Of a DNA stretch of 64,000 nt, positions 41,344-52,655 are shown piece after piece. A program made the translations under genes and the position numbers. Within the stretch, counting starts at the first letter, position 1. Each line of letters opens with the position of its first letter. Source of the stretch: Blastococcus haudaquaticus (GTDB lineage Bacteria > Actinomycetota > Actinomycetes > Mycobacteriales > Geodermatophilaceae). The stretch is taken from positions 124,001-188,000 of the forward strand of contig NZ_OCNK01000006.1 of the NCBI RefSeq assembly GCF_900230285.1. The letters run 5' to 3'. The notes below the pieces were generated by a model. The model was not told the origin of the DNA and did no database searches. It saw nothing but the letters and a program-made list of their open reading frames with translations.

Positions 41344-41946
41344 ATCACCGAGCCCCGCATCAACGACCGTATCCGCGTCCCCGAGGTCCGCCTGGTCGGA
41401 CCCGAGGGTGAGCAGGTCGGCGTCGTGTCCATCGGCGAAGCACTGCGCCTGGCACAGGACGCCGAGCTCGACCTGGTCGAGGTCGCGCCGATGGCGCGTC
41501 CCCCGGTCTGCAAGCTCATGGACTACGGGAAGTTCAAGTACGAGTCCGCCCAGAAGGCCCGCGAGGCCCGGCGGAACCAGGCGCTCACCGTCATCAAGGA
41601 GATGCGGCTGCGCCTCAAGATCGACCCGCACGACTACGAGACCAAGAAGGGCCACGTCGAGCGCTTCCTCAAGGGCGGCGACAAGGTCAAGATCACCGTG
41701 ATGTTCCGCGGTCGCGAGCAGTCGCGCCCGGAGATGGGCTACCGCCTTCTGCAGCGGCTGGCCGCCGACGTCCAGGAACTGGGCGTCGTCGAGTCCAACC
41801 CGAAGCAGGACGGCCGCAACATGGTCATGGTGATCGCCCCGCACCGGAACCAGGCGGCCACCGACGCCGCCCGCCGGACCGCCAAGGCGGAGAAGGCGAC
41901 GGCTTCCGGGACCCCAGCGGCCGAGGAGCAGGCGCCCAGCGCCTGA
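41344..41946 (+). CDS. infC: translation initiation factor IF-3
   Basis: A 200-residue IF-3, which binds the 30S subunit and checks start codon pairing. The N-domain begins [28 protein letters not shown]. The linker ([19 protein letters not shown]) and C-domain ([31 protein letters not shown]) are typical. The start is the rare codon ATC at 41344, preceded by AGGAGAG; no ATG or GTG fits, and non-standard starts are usual for infC. The Ala-rich C-terminal tail is an actinobacterial feature. It heads infC-rpmI-rplT-tsnR. Confidence 0.95.
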   Translation: MTEPRINDRIRVPEVRLVGPEGEQVGVVSIGEALRLAQDAELDLVEVAPMARPPVCKLMDYGKFKYESAQKAREARRNQALTVIKEMRLRLKIDPHDYETKKGHVERFLKGGDKVKITVMFRGREQSRPEMGYRLLQRLAADVQELGVVESNPKQDGRNMVMVIAPHRNQAATDAARRTAKAEKATASGTPAAEEQAPSA

Positions 41947-41979
41947 GCGGCCGCACACCGCACCACCGAGACGGCCGGG

Positions 41980-42007
41980 CCCGTCCGGCAGCCCAGCTGC
42001 CGACGGG
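41980..42007 (+). other. hairpin between infC and rpmI
   Basis: CCCGTCCGGCAG pairs with CTGCCGACGGG with one bulged base and a 5-nt loop. It ends about 30 nt before the rpmI ATG. It may be an RNA processing or ribosomal-protein binding site, or a partial terminator. This is inference from position only. Confidence 0.4.
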
Positions 42008-42037
42008 CACCGACGACAGACGAACAGGACGAGGGAC

Positions 42038-42232
42038 ATGCCGAAGCAGAAGACCCACAAGGGGACCGCGAAGCGGATCCGTGTCACGGGCACCGGGAAG
42101 TTGGTGCGCGAGCACACCAACAACCAGCACAAGTTCGAGCACAAGTCCTCCTCGCGCAAGCGGCGGATCAAGGGCATCGGGGTGCTGTCCCCGGCCGACA
42201 CCAGCCGGATGAAGAAGCTGCTCGGTCTCTGA
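42038..42232 (+). CDS. rpmI: 50S ribosomal protein L35
   Basis: A 64-residue basic protein with the L35 pattern (MPKQKTHKGTAKRIRVTGTGK, HKSSSRKRRIKGIGVLSPADTSRMKKLLGL). It is a component of the large ribosomal subunit, in the conserved order infC-rpmI-rplT, and the length is standard. Confidence 0.97.
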   Translation: MPKQKTHKGTAKRIRVTGTGKLVREHTNNQHKFEHKSSSRKRRIKGIGVLSPADTSRMKKLLGL

Positions 42233-42268
42233 CCGCCCTTTTCCCCACTTACAGACAGGAGCTCTCAC

Positions 42269-42658
42269 GTGGCACGCGTGAAGCGGGCGGTCAACGCCCA
42301 GAAGAAGCGTCGGACGACCCTCGAGGCGGCAGCCGGTTACCGCGGCCAGCGGTCGCGGCTGTACCGCAAGGCCAAGGAGCAGCTGCTCCACTCGGCGACG
42401 TACTCCTACCGTGACCGCAAGGCGCGCAAGGGCGACTTCCGCAAGCTGTGGATCACCCGGATCAACGCCGCGGCCCGGCTCAACGACATGACCTACAACC
42501 GGTTCATGCAGGGCCTCAAGCTGGCCGGCATCGAGCTGGACCGCCGCGTCCTGGCCGAGCTCGCCGTGAACGAGCCGGCCGCCTTCGCCGCGCTGGTCGA
42601 GTCCGCCCGGGCCGCGCTCGCCGCGAACCCCCAGGCGACCGGCGCCCAGGCAGCCTGA
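42269..42658 (+). CDS. rplT: 50S ribosomal protein L20
   Basis: A 129-residue large-subunit protein needed early in 50S assembly. It starts with GTG at 42269 ([21 protein letters not shown]) and shows the conserved [24 protein letters not shown] block. In several bacteria L20 represses its own operon through the leader RNA, relevant to the attenuator before infC. Confidence 0.97.
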   Translation: MARVKRAVNAQKKRRTTLEAAAGYRGQRSRLYRKAKEQLLHSATYSYRDRKARKGDFRKLWITRINAAARLNDMTYNRFMQGLKLAGIELDRRVLAELAVNEPAAFAALVESARAALAANPQATGAQAA

Positions 42659-42660
42659 CG

Positions 42661-42717
42661 AGGAGCCACCCTGCCCCACGCCTCGCGAACTCGGCGCGGG
42701 ACCCTGCAGGGTGGCCG
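42661..42717 (+). terminator. structured repeat element, copy C
   Basis: Starts 3 bases after the rplT stop codon. Outer stem GCCACCCTGC (42665-42674) with GCAGGGTGGC (42706-42715); inner stem CCCaCGCC with GGCGcGGG with the A-C mismatch; loop TCGCGAACTC (42683-42692); right bulge ACCCT. It probably ends or trims the ribosomal-protein transcript. Confidence 0.7.
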
Positions 42718-42803
42718 TTCCAGCACGTCACCTGACGCCGTCGGTGTCCGTCCTCCGGGGCGGGCACCGGCGGCGTCGCCGTCTGCCCGGCGTCACCCCC
42801 GGG

Positions 42804-42861
42804 CGAGATCGGCGATCTCGCCGCCATCGGGACGCTGAACGGGACGAGATCGCCGATCTCG
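42804..42861 (+). repeat. long inverted repeat of the CGAGATC family upstream of tsnR
   Basis: A perfect 17-bp inverted repeat: CGAGATCGGCGATCTCG (42804-42820) and CGAGATCGCCGATCTCG (42845-42861), with a 24-nt spacer. Each arm is itself a 7-bp hairpin. It ends about 6 nt before the SD of tsnR. The outline, including the spacer (CGCCGCCATC, CGCTGA, CGAG, CGCCGC), is shared with the repeat before pheS. Confidence 0.8.
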
Positions 42862-42883
42862 CCGCACGGAGGAAGGGAGTCCC

Positions 42884-43672
42884 GTGGCCGAGCTGCTCAC
42901 CGAGCGCTCCGCGCGCATCGTGGCGGCGCGCAAGCTGACCCGGCGGGCCGGCCGCGACGCCGCCGGCCTCTTCCTCGCCGAGGGGCGGCAGGCCGTCGTG
43001 GAGGCGCTGGCCGAACCGGACGGCCTCCGGGAGGTCTACGCCACCGAGTCCGCGGCCGCCGCGCACCGCGACCTGCTGGCGGGCACCCGCGTGCCGGTCC
43101 GGCTCCTCACCGACAAGGCCGCTGCCGACCTGTCGGAGACGGTGACCCCTCAGGGTCTCCTGGCCGTCTGCGAGCTCCGGGACGTCGACCCCGCGGCGCT
43201 GGTCGCGGAGCCACCCCGGCTGTCCGTCGCCCTGGCGGAGCTGGCCGATCCGGGCAACGCGGGCACGGTCTTGCGGACGGCGGACGCGTGCGGCGCCGGC
43301 ACGGTGGTCTTCGGCGCGGGATCGGCCGACCCGTACGGGGGCAAGGCGGTCCGGGCCAGCGCGGGAAGCCTCTTCCACGTCGACGTCGTCCGCGGAGCGC
43401 GGCTGGACGAGCTGCTTCCGGCGCTCCGGGCGGCCGGTGTCACGGTGCTCGCCGCGGACGGCGGGGGAGAGGCGGCCCTCGACGAGCTGGGTGACCGGCT
43501 CGCCGGTCCGGTGCTGTGGCTGTTCGGGAACGAGGCCAGAGGGGTGCCCGCGGAGCTCGGGGCCCTGGCCGACGCGCGGGTGCGCATCCCCATGCGTGGG
43601 CGGGCCGAGAGCCTCAACCTCGCCGCCGCCGCGGCGATCTGCCTCTACGCGACCCAGCTGCAGCAACGTTGA
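42884..43672 (+). CDS. tsnR: TrmH/SpoU family RNA 2'-O-methyltransferase (TsnR-like)
   Basis: A 262-residue SPOUT methyltransferase. The three SpoU motifs are ELADPGNAGTVLRTADACGAG, VLWLFGNEARGVP and RIPMRGRAESLNLAAAAAICLY. It probably 2'-O-methylates 23S rRNA using S-adenosylmethionine. In actinobacteria it sits between rplT and pheS, as here apart from an intervening block. The name tsnR is taken from that position; thiostrepton resistance itself is not shown. The start is GTG 42884 with a GGAGGAAGGGAG-like leader. Confidence 0.85.
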   Translation: MAELLTERSARIVAARKLTRRAGRDAAGLFLAEGRQAVVEALAEPDGLREVYATESAAAAHRDLLAGTRVPVRLLTDKAAADLSETVTPQGLLAVCELRDVDPAALVAEPPRLSVALAELADPGNAGTVLRTADACGAGTVVFGAGSADPYGGKAVRASAGSLFHVDVVRGARLDELLPALRAAGVTVLAADGGGEAALDELGDRLAGPVLWLFGNEARGVPAELGALADARVRIPMRGRAESLNLAAAAAICLYATQLQQR

Positions 43673-43673
43673 G

Positions 43674-43728
43674 GTCGGCCCCTGCCCTCCACCACTCACA
43701 GGCTCGTGGCGGGCCCCTGCAGCGGTGC
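43674..43728 (+). terminator. structured repeat element, copy D
   Basis: Follows the tsnR stop and abuts the convergent diiron oxygenase stop. Inner stem CCaCCAC (43689-43695) with GTGGcGG (43706-43712) and the A-C mismatch; loop TCACAGGCTC (43696-43705). The outer stem is degenerate (CTGC/GCAG plus isolated pairs); right bulge CCCCT. It is the weakest member of the family. Confidence 0.55.
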
Positions 43729-43730
43729 CG

Positions 43731-44669
43731 TCAGACGAGCTTCGCGCGTCTCCAGAGCAGCTCGGACGGGCCGCCGACGAGGCCGACGTCCCGCAGGAAC
43801 GCCACCAGGCCCGTCGAGGCGTGCCGCAGCTTGCCCGCGTAGTGCTCGTTCGCCCGGGCCGCGGCCCTGGCCTCCCGCGGGTCCAGCCCGACGGACGCGT
43901 AGACCTCCGGCTGCACCAGGTTCTCGGCCACGATCGCGGCGACCGCGGCGACGACCGTCCGGTGCCTGCGCAGCTGCCACGTCGACAGCGCTGGCGTCCG
44001 GCGGGTGATCTCCTCCCGGGCGAACCGCATGTGCCGGGCCTCCTCGACCACGTGGATCTGGCTCGTGGCGCGGGTGAGCGGCTGGACGCGCTCGTCCTTC
44101 ATCAGGTCGCGCTGGAAGATGTCGAGGATCTCCTCGGCGACCAGGATCGCGGCGTAGACGGCCGGGCCGTCGCCCTTGGCGGCGAAGGCCTTCCCGAGCC
44201 GGAGGATCGACGCCGGCGGCTGGTAGGACGGCGCCCCGAACGTCTCGGCCGTGCGGGCGAACATCACCGAGTGCCGGCACTCGTCGGCGATCTCGGTCAG
44301 CGCCCACTGGACGTGCGGCTGGGCCGGGTCCTCGCCGTAGATGTCACGGAGCACCAGCTGCATGAGCAGGCACTCGAACCAGATGCCCACGCCGGAGATC
44401 GAGCAGTACTCGTGGATGGTCAGCGTGACCCGCTGGTCCTCGCTCAAGCCGTCCCACAACGGCGTGGCGTACAGCGTCGACCATTCGGGTGACAGACCGT
44501 AGAGATGATCAGGGATGGGCGCGGCCCAGTCGATGTCGACCACGGGGTCGTAGGACTTCTTGGCCGCCGACCCGAGGAGGCGGGTGGAGAGGGCCTGTCG
44601 ATCGACCGGGCGCCGGCCCGACTGACCGGTGTCCGTACTGGGCATGGTGGACGGAATGGTGGCGGTCAT
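43731..44669 (-). CDS. AurF-like diiron oxygenase
   Basis: A 312-residue non-haem diiron protein of the p-aminobenzoate N-oxygenase AurF / ferritin-like group. Carboxylate-bridge motifs are visible as LTIHEYCSISGVGIWFE, LTEIADECRHSVMFAR and HVVEEARHMRFAREE. It is probably an oxygenase acting on an aromatic or fatty substrate; the substrate is unknown. The ATG at 44669 has a GGGGGAG ribosome-binding site. It is divergent from a TetR regulator and close to a DUF4873 gene, a recurrent actinobacterial grouping. Confidence 0.83.
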   Translation of the reverse strand: MTATIPSTMPSTDTGQSGRRPVDRQALSTRLLGSAAKKSYDPVVDIDWAAPIPDHLYGLSPEWSTLYATPLWDGLSEDQRVTLTIHEYCSISGVGIWFECLLMQLVLRDIYGEDPAQPHVQWALTEIADECRHSVMFARTAETFGAPSYQPPASILRLGKAFAAKGDGPAVYAAILVAEEILDIFQRDLMKDERVQPLTRATSQIHVVEEARHMRFAREEITRRTPALSTWQLRRHRTVVAAVAAIVAENLVQPEVYASVGLDPREARAAARANEHYAGKLRHASTGLVAFLRDVGLVGGPSELLWRRAKLV

Positions 44670-44710
44670 CGGCGAGCTCCCCCAGGTCGTCGAACGCGGC
44701 TGTGGAGAAA

Positions 44711-44723
44711 GGTAGCTGTTACC
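44711..44723. promoter_or_regulatory. operator-like palindrome between the diiron oxygenase and TetR genes
   Basis: GGTAGCTGTTACC is a 13-bp imperfect palindrome (five of six symmetric pairs) immediately before the GTG start option of the TetR gene. Its position in the 50-60 bp divergent region suits a TetR-type operator controlling both genes. Confidence 0.4.
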
Positions 44724-44732
44724 GTGAAACAC

Positions 44733-45419
44733 ATGCAACAGGTGGCGGAGGGACGGGGCGCGCCACCGCCGGCCGACGTCCCCCCGGCCTCCGAACCGGC
44801 GCCGCAGGACGGCCGCCGCTCCCGGTGGACCGAGCACCGCAGGGCGCGCCGCGAGGACCTTGTCGGGGCGGCCGTGGAGGCGGTCCGGACCACCGGTCCC
44901 GACTTCGCCGTCGACGACGTCGCCCGCAGCGCCGGGGTCTCCAAGACGGTCATCTACCGCTACTTCTCCGACAAGGACGAGCTGGTCGACGCCGTCCTCG
45001 AGCGGATCTCGGACACCGTGCTGCTCCCGCGGCTGCTCGGCGAGATCGTCCGCGAGCACGGGGACGACCGGGCCGCGCTGCGGGCCGTCATCGCCGCCTT
45101 CGTCTCCCTGATCGAGGACGAGCCGGAGCTCTACCGCTTCGCCTACGCCCACACCGGCCGCTCCGGCCGCGCCGACCTCGTGGCCGCGACCGAGCACCGG
45201 ATCGCCGACGCGCTGGCGGCACTGTTCGCCGAGCGGATGGAGGCGGCGGGTCAGCCCTCGGGCGCGGCGGCCACCTGGGCCTACGGGCTCGTGGGCATGG
45301 TGCAGCTGACGTCGCACTGGTGGGCGACGACCCGGTCGGTCCCGTCCACCGAGCTCGTGGAGCAGCTGGTGGCGCTGGCCGACGGCGGGCTCGGCGCACT
45401 CCTGCCCCCGCGCGCCTGA
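44733..45419 (+). CDS. TetR family transcriptional regulator
   Basis: A 228-residue repressor. A Pro/Ala-rich N-terminus of about 30 residues precedes the helix-turn-helix (DLVGAAVEAVRTTGPDFAVDDVARSAGVSKTVIYRYFSDKDELVDAVLERI). The C-terminal domain resembles TetR regulators paired with AurF-like oxygenases. GTG 44724 is an alternative start. Probably controls the divergent oxygenase gene and the downstream DUF4873 gene. Confidence 0.87.
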   Translation: MQQVAEGRGAPPPADVPPASEPAPQDGRRSRWTEHRRARREDLVGAAVEAVRTTGPDFAVDDVARSAGVSKTVIYRYFSDKDELVDAVLERISDTVLLPRLLGEIVREHGDDRAALRAVIAAFVSLIEDEPELYRFAYAHTGRSGRADLVAATEHRIADALAALFAERMEAAGQPSGAAATWAYGLVGMVQLTSHWWATTRSVPSTELVEQLVALADGGLGALLPPRA

Positions 45420-45429
45420 TCGGCCTGGG

Positions 45430-45744
45430 ATGAGCGAGCACGACGAGCCCGAGGGCTACGAGGGCGACGTCACCCTCACGGTCGAGGGGGAGCCGCCACG
45501 CACCGCCGCGGCCGCGCTCGCCGCCCGGTTCGATCCGCTCGCCGGGCACGTCGTCTGGTCCGGCCGGGTGCGCACCGCACTGCCCGCCCGGGCCGTGGTG
45601 GAGCTGACGACGCCGCACGGCAGCGCGCCGGCCGAGGCGACCGAGCGCGACGCGTGGGGCAACACCCGGATCAGCGGCCGGGGCCGCCCGCCGTTCCCGG
45701 TCGAGTTGCTCGACGGCGACCGCGAGGGCGTGCCCCGGAGCTGA
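45430..45744 (+). CDS. DUF4873 domain protein
   Basis: A 104-residue protein with the DUF4873 pattern: GYEGDVTLTVEG, AARFDPLAGHVVWSGRV, and ATERDAWGNTRISGRGRPPFPVE. DUF4873 domains occur alone or fused to flavin monooxygenases and near AurF/TetR genes; their activity is unknown. The gene lies 10 bp after the TetR gene and is probably co-transcribed. Confidence 0.8.
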   Translation: MSEHDEPEGYEGDVTLTVEGEPPRTAAAALAARFDPLAGHVVWSGRVRTALPARAVVELTTPHGSAPAEATERDAWGNTRISGRGRPPFPVELLDGDREGVPRS

Positions 45745-45751
45745 GCCGGGC

Positions 45752-48016
45752 TCAGCGCCGCTGGAGCGCCATGCGGGACGCCGTCTTGCGGGCGTACATG
45801 TCGACGTCGGCGCTGTGCAGCAGGGCGGCGAACTCCTCGCCGTCGCCCGGGTAGACGCCGATCCCGACGCTCGCGCCGATCGCCACCTCCCGGCCGCCCA
45901 CGTCCAGCGGAGCTCCCACCGCGGTCGTCAGCTCGTCGGCCACCCGGCGCGCCTCGGCAGCCGCGGTCTCGGGGGCCAGGCCGGTGAGCGCGACCAGGAA
46001 CTCGTCGCCGCCCAGGCGGGCCAGCAGGTCACCGCGGCGCAGGCGGCCGCGCAGCGTGCGGGCCACGGTCTGCAGCAGCTCGTCGCCGGCCGCGTGACCG
46101 AGCCCGTCGTTGACGCCCTTGAAGCCGTCGAGGTCGAGGAACAGCAGCGCGAGGGTGTCCGAGCCGCTGCGGGCGTTCCAGATCGCGGTCTCCACCTGCT
46201 CCTCCAGCCGGCGCCGGTTCGGCAGGCCGGTCAGGGGGTCGGTGTAGGCCAGTTCCTGGATGCGGGTGAGGCAGGCGCGGTTGCGGTCGCGCTCCTGCAG
46301 CAGGGCGCGCTCGGCCTCGACCCGGGCGGTCACGTCGTGTTGCACGCCGATGTACTGGGCGACCGTGCCGTCGGCGCCCAGGACCGGTGACAGGTGGATC
46401 TCGTTCCACCACGGCTCGCGGTCGGGACCACGGAGGTTCAGGACCGTCTCCCGGCACCCCTCGCCCCGGTCGATCGCCGCGCGGATCCGGGCGACCGCAG
46501 CCTGGTCGGTGTCGGCCGACTGGAGGAACCGGCAGTTGCGTCCGAGCACCTCCCCGCGCGGCAGGCCGGCGAGCTGCTCGAAGGCCTCGTTGACGTAGAC
46601 CAGCGGCTGGTCGGGCAGGCGCATGTCGGCGATGGTCACGCCGCTCGTCGTCGCGGCCATGGCACTGCGCAGCAGCGCGTCGGCGTCGACGCCGATCTGC
46701 GGCAGGGGCGCGGTCGCCGACGAACGCGGCTGCGGTCGGGCGGGCGCCTCCGGCAGGACGCCGCCGCTGCGCGGGGCGACCCGGGTCAGCAGGGCGTGCG
46801 CGGCCCGGACCACCGTGTCCCGGTCGTAGGTGAGCGCGTACTCGAAGCTGCGGTCCAGGTCGGGCCCGTCGTCCCCCAGGTCGCGGGCGAGCAGCGCCGC
46901 GCTGAAGTGCGGGCTGAGGACGACGACGTCCCACTCGCCGCGCACCGGGTCGCTGGGGTGGAGGGTGGCACCGCGGACGCCCCGCAGGGGCTCGACCGGC
47001 AGGTCCTCGCCGAGCGCGCACACGAAGCCGGTGCGGTCGACCAGGTCGCGGTATCTCTGGATGGTCGACGGCGTGAAGTGGCGGGCCTCCTGGAAGGTCG
47101 CGGCGACCACGCAGGTCTCGCCCAGCCGCATCGCCTCGCGCTCCAGCTGCTTGCTGAGCTCGATCAGCAACGACTTGCGCGAGCGGCGCAGCGTTCCGGA
47201 GGCCGGCAGGCAGGCGAAGGGGGAGGCGTCGATCGGCGCCGCCGCGGCGGCACCGGGCAGCTCGAGCTGCCCGGTCGGGAGCCCCGGCGCGGCGCCCGCA
47301 CCGGGACGGCCGAACAGCCAGCCCTGCCCGAGGGTCGCGCCCAGGGCGCGGGCGGTGGCCAGGTGCTCGGCGGTCTCGATGCCCTCGGCGAGGATGACCG
47401 CCCCGGTCCGCTCGGCGTGCGCGTTGACCGCGTTCATGATCTCGGCGACCGCCGGCCCGGGGCGCTCCTGCACCAGGCGCAGGTCCAGCTTGACCACGTC
47501 GGGGGCGAGCAGCGGCAGGAAGGCCAGAGACATGGAGTCCGCGCCGACGTCGTCGACGGCAACGCCCCAGCCCAGGGACCGGACGCGCTCGACGGTGCGC
47601 AGCAGTTCGGCGGGGCGGGCGGCGAGGGCCCGCTCGGTGATCTCGATGACGATGCGCAGGTCCTTCGGCGCACCTTCCGCGATGGCGAGCAGGTCGTCCA
47701 GCGGAGCGCTGTCGAGGATCTCGGGCTCGACGTTGACGAAGACGGTCAGCGGCGCCAGCAGACCCTGCTCGACCGCGCCGCGGAAGGCGGCGGCGCGGCA
47801 GATCTCGTCCAGCTCGGCCAGCCGGCCCGCGGTCCGCGCGGCCGCGAAGAGCAGGTCGGGGCGCTCGAGGGGCCCCTTCGGTCCGCGGGCGAGGGCCTCG
47901 TAGGCGACGACCCGGCCGGTGTCCAGCTCGACGATCGGCTGGAACACGCTGCGCACACCGCCGGGCGCCAGCGCTGCGTCGAGCGCGTCGGCCGGGAATT
48001 CAGGGGAGACGTCCAC
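45752..48016 (-). CDS. EAL-DICT-LOV-GGDEF protein, probable blue-light cyclic-di-GMP enzyme
   Basis: A 754-residue soluble protein with domains in unusual order. An EAL phosphodiesterase domain comes first (EAL at 40-42; EITERAL, VAVDDVG, VKLDLRL and LAEGIET present). A DICT-like sensor follows (about 280-390, FTPSTIQRYRDLVDRTGFVCAL). Next is a PAS/LOV domain with the flavin-adduct signature GRNCRFLQ (Cys495). Last is GGDEF (669-673, RLGGDEF). The LOV motif strongly implies FMN binding and blue-light sensing; the other domains imply cyclic-di-GMP synthesis and hydrolysis. The EAL loop has DDVG in place of DDFG, so activity may be altered. The start is GTG 48016. Confidence 0.9.
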   Translation of the reverse strand: MDVSPEFPADALDAALAPGGVRSVFQPIVELDTGRVVAYEALARGPKGPLERPDLLFAAARTAGRLAELDEICRAAAFRGAVEQGLLAPLTVFVNVEPEILDSAPLDDLLAIAEGAPKDLRIVIEITERALAARPAELLRTVERVRSLGWGVAVDDVGADSMSLAFLPLLAPDVVKLDLRLVQERPGPAVAEIMNAVNAHAERTGAVILAEGIETAEHLATARALGATLGQGWLFGRPGAGAAPGLPTGQLELPGAAAAAPIDASPFACLPASGTLRRSRKSLLIELSKQLEREAMRLGETCVVAATFQEARHFTPSTIQRYRDLVDRTGFVCALGEDLPVEPLRGVRGATLHPSDPVRGEWDVVVLSPHFSAALLARDLGDDGPDLDRSFEYALTYDRDTVVRAAHALLTRVAPRSGGVLPEAPARPQPRSSATAPLPQIGVDADALLRSAMAATTSGVTIADMRLPDQPLVYVNEAFEQLAGLPRGEVLGRNCRFLQSADTDQAAVARIRAAIDRGEGCRETVLNLRGPDREPWWNEIHLSPVLGADGTVAQYIGVQHDVTARVEAERALLQERDRNRACLTRIQELAYTDPLTGLPNRRRLEEQVETAIWNARSGSDTLALLFLDLDGFKGVNDGLGHAAGDELLQTVARTLRGRLRRGDLLARLGGDEFLVALTGLAPETAAAEARRVADELTTAVGAPLDVGGREVAIGASVGIGVYPGDGEEFAALLHSADVDMYARKTASRMALQRR

Positions 48017-48067
48017 GTCTGCCCATCGGCGGCCCGGGGCCGCGGAGTGAGCCGGGATGCGGCGTCT

Positions 48068-48084
48068 CCTCCCCTGGGGGGAGG
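48068..48084 (-). terminator. terminator hairpin after the EamA gene
   Basis: CCTCCCC pairs with GGGGAGG around a 3-nt loop, two bases past the EamA stop codon on the minus strand. It separates that gene from the LOV/GGDEF gene. Confidence 0.6.
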
Positions 48085-48086
48085 TG

Positions 48087-50183
<2,097 letters not shown>

Positions 50184-50184
<1 letters not shown>

Positions 50185-52655
50185 TGCGGGTCCCCATCGG
50201 CTGGCTGGCCGAGTACGTCGACGTCCCCGCGGGGACGTCCGTCGAGGACCTCGACACCGCCTTCGTGCGCCTGGGCCTCGAGGTCGAGGAGATCCACCGC
50301 CCCGAGGAGGTCACCGGCCCGCTCGTCGTCGGCAAGGTCCTCGAGATCGAGGAGCTCACGCAGTTCAAGAAGCCGATCCGGTACTGCCAGGTCGACGTCG
50401 GCGAGGAGTCCCCGAGGGGCATCGTCTGCGGCGCCCGCAACTTCGTCGTCGGCGACACCGTCGTCGTCGCGCTCCCGGGCGCTGTCCTGCCCGGCGGGTT
50501 CGCCATCGCCGCGCGGACGACCTACGACCACGTCTCCGACGGGATGATCTGCTCGGTCCGCGAGCTGGGCGTCGGTGAGGACCACGCCGGGATCCTCGTG
50601 CTCGGGGCCGACGGGTCCGACGTGCCCCCTCCGGGCACGCCGGCCGGGCCGGTCGTCGGACTCGAGGACGTCGTCATCGAGCTGGCCGTGACCCCCGACC
50701 GGGGCTACTGCCTCTCGATGCGTGGCATCGCCCGGGAGATGGGCACCGGTCTGGCCGCCCCGTGGCGCGACCCGGGCGCCCTCACCCCGCCCGCCTGGTC
50801 CGGCGAGCCCGCGTGGCCGGTGACCGTGGCCGACCCCGAGCGTTGCGACCGCTTCTCGATGCTCGCCATGGAGGGTCTCGACCCGACGGCGCCCAGCCCC
50901 TGGTGGATGCGCCGCCGCCTCGCCCAGGCGGGCGTCCGCAGCATCTCCCTGGCCGTCGACGTCACCAACTACGTGATGCTCGAACTGGGCCAGCCGATGC
51001 ACGCCTTCGACCGCGACGCCGTCACCGGGCCCATCGCGGTCCGGCTGGCCCGCGAGGGCGAGAAGCTCACCACCCTCGACGGCAGCGTGCGGAGCCTGTC
51101 GACCGACGACCTGCTCATCACCGACGACACCGGCCCGATCGGCCTCGCCGCCGTCATGGGCGGGGCGTCCACCGAGATCGGGGACGCGACCACGTCGGTG
51201 CTGCTGGAAGCGGCGCACTGGGAGCCGACCGGCGTGGCGCGCACCGCCCGCCGGCATCGGCTGCCCAGCGAGGCCGCGAAGCGGTTCGAGCGCGGCGTGG
51301 ATCCCGAGATGACGGTGGTCGCCCTCGCCCGGGCCGCTGAGCTGCTCGCCGAGTACGGCGGCGCGCAGGTGGTGGGCGGGGTGGTCGACATCGACACCCG
51401 TGCCCCCCGCCCGTCGATCCCGCTCGACGCGGCCAGGCCCGCGCAGGTGTCCGGCGTGGCCTACACGGGCGCCCAGGTCGTCGAGCTGCTCGAGGCGGTG
51501 GGGTGCGACGTCGACGCGACGTCCAGCCCGCTGGCCGTCACCCCGCCCAGCTGGCGCCCCGACCTCACCGATCCCGCGGACCTGGTGGAGGAGGTCGTCC
51601 GCCTCGCCGGCTACGACGACATCCCGTCCGTGCTGCCCACCGCACCTCCCGGCCGGGGCCTGACCGACGTGCAGCGTCGACGCCGGAGCATCGGCCGCAC
51701 GCTCGCCGAGGCCGGCTACGTGGAGGCGCCGTCGTACCCGTTCGTCGGGACGCCGGCCCTGGACGCGCTGAACCTGGCCGAGGACGACGACCGCCGTCAG
51801 GTCGTGCTCGTCCGCAACCCGCTCTCGGAGGAGGAGCCGGCGCTGCGGACGACGCTGCTGCCGGGCCTGCTCGCGTCGCTGGCGCGCAACCTGTCGCGAG
51901 GGCAGCGCGACGTCGCCCTCTTCGAGCACGGCGCCGTGTTCCCGGGCGGGGTGCGGACCTCCGCCCCGCTCCCGGGCGTCGACGGCCGTCCCGACGACGA
52001 GACGCTGGCGGCGCTCCTGGGCGCGGTGCCCGCGCAGCCGTGGCACGTGGCCGTGGCGCTGGCCGGCAACCGCGAGCCGCGCGGCTGGTGGGGGCAGGGA
52101 CGCCCGGCGGTGTGGGCCGATGCCGTCCAGGCCGCGCGCCTGGTCGCCGCCGCCTCCGGCGTCGAGCTGACCGTCCGCGCCGGGGACCGGGCGCCGTGGC
52201 ACCCGGGCCGGTGCGCCGAGCTGCTCGTCGGAGACACCGTGGTCGGGTACGCCGGCGAGCTGCACCCGCGCGTGTGCGCGGCACTGGAGCTGCCGGCCCG
52301 GACGTCGGTCATGGAGCTCGACGTCGACGCTCTGCCCGCCGCCGAGGTGCCGGTCGGTCCGCCGATCTCCGCCTTCCCGCCGGTGCTGCTGGACCTCGCC
52401 TTCCAGGTCGACGAGTCCGTGCCGTCAGCGCTGGTGCAGGAGGCGATCACCGCCGGCGGGGGTGACCTGCTCGAGCGTGTCCGGCTGTTCGACGTCTACG
52501 CCGGCCCGCCGCTGGACGCAGGTACGCGATCGCTGGCCTTCGCGCTGACCCTGCGGGCGCCGGACCGCACGCTGACGGGGGAGGAGGCGGCCGCCGTGCG
52601 GGCCGCCGTCGTCACCGCGGTCGCCGACCGCGGGCTCGGCGTCCTCCGTGGCTGA
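50184..52655 (+). CDS. pheT: phenylalanine-tRNA ligase beta subunit
   Basis: An 823-residue beta subunit. Domains in order: EMAP-II-like tRNA-binding domain (about 40-150, VVGKVLEIEELTQFKKPIRYCQVDVGEE), B3/B4 editing region (about 205-380), B5 domain (about 405-480), catalytic-like core and C-terminal FDX-ACB anticodon-binding domain (FPPVLLDLAFQVDESVPSALVQ). The ATG at 50184 overlaps the pheS stop. GTG 50181 is an alternative. Confidence 0.96.

Noticed and set aside
42719-42803. Search for a tRNA or small gene between rplT and the inverted repeat before tsnR
   Set aside because: No cloverleaf, no ORF with a ribosome-binding site and no other structure was found there.
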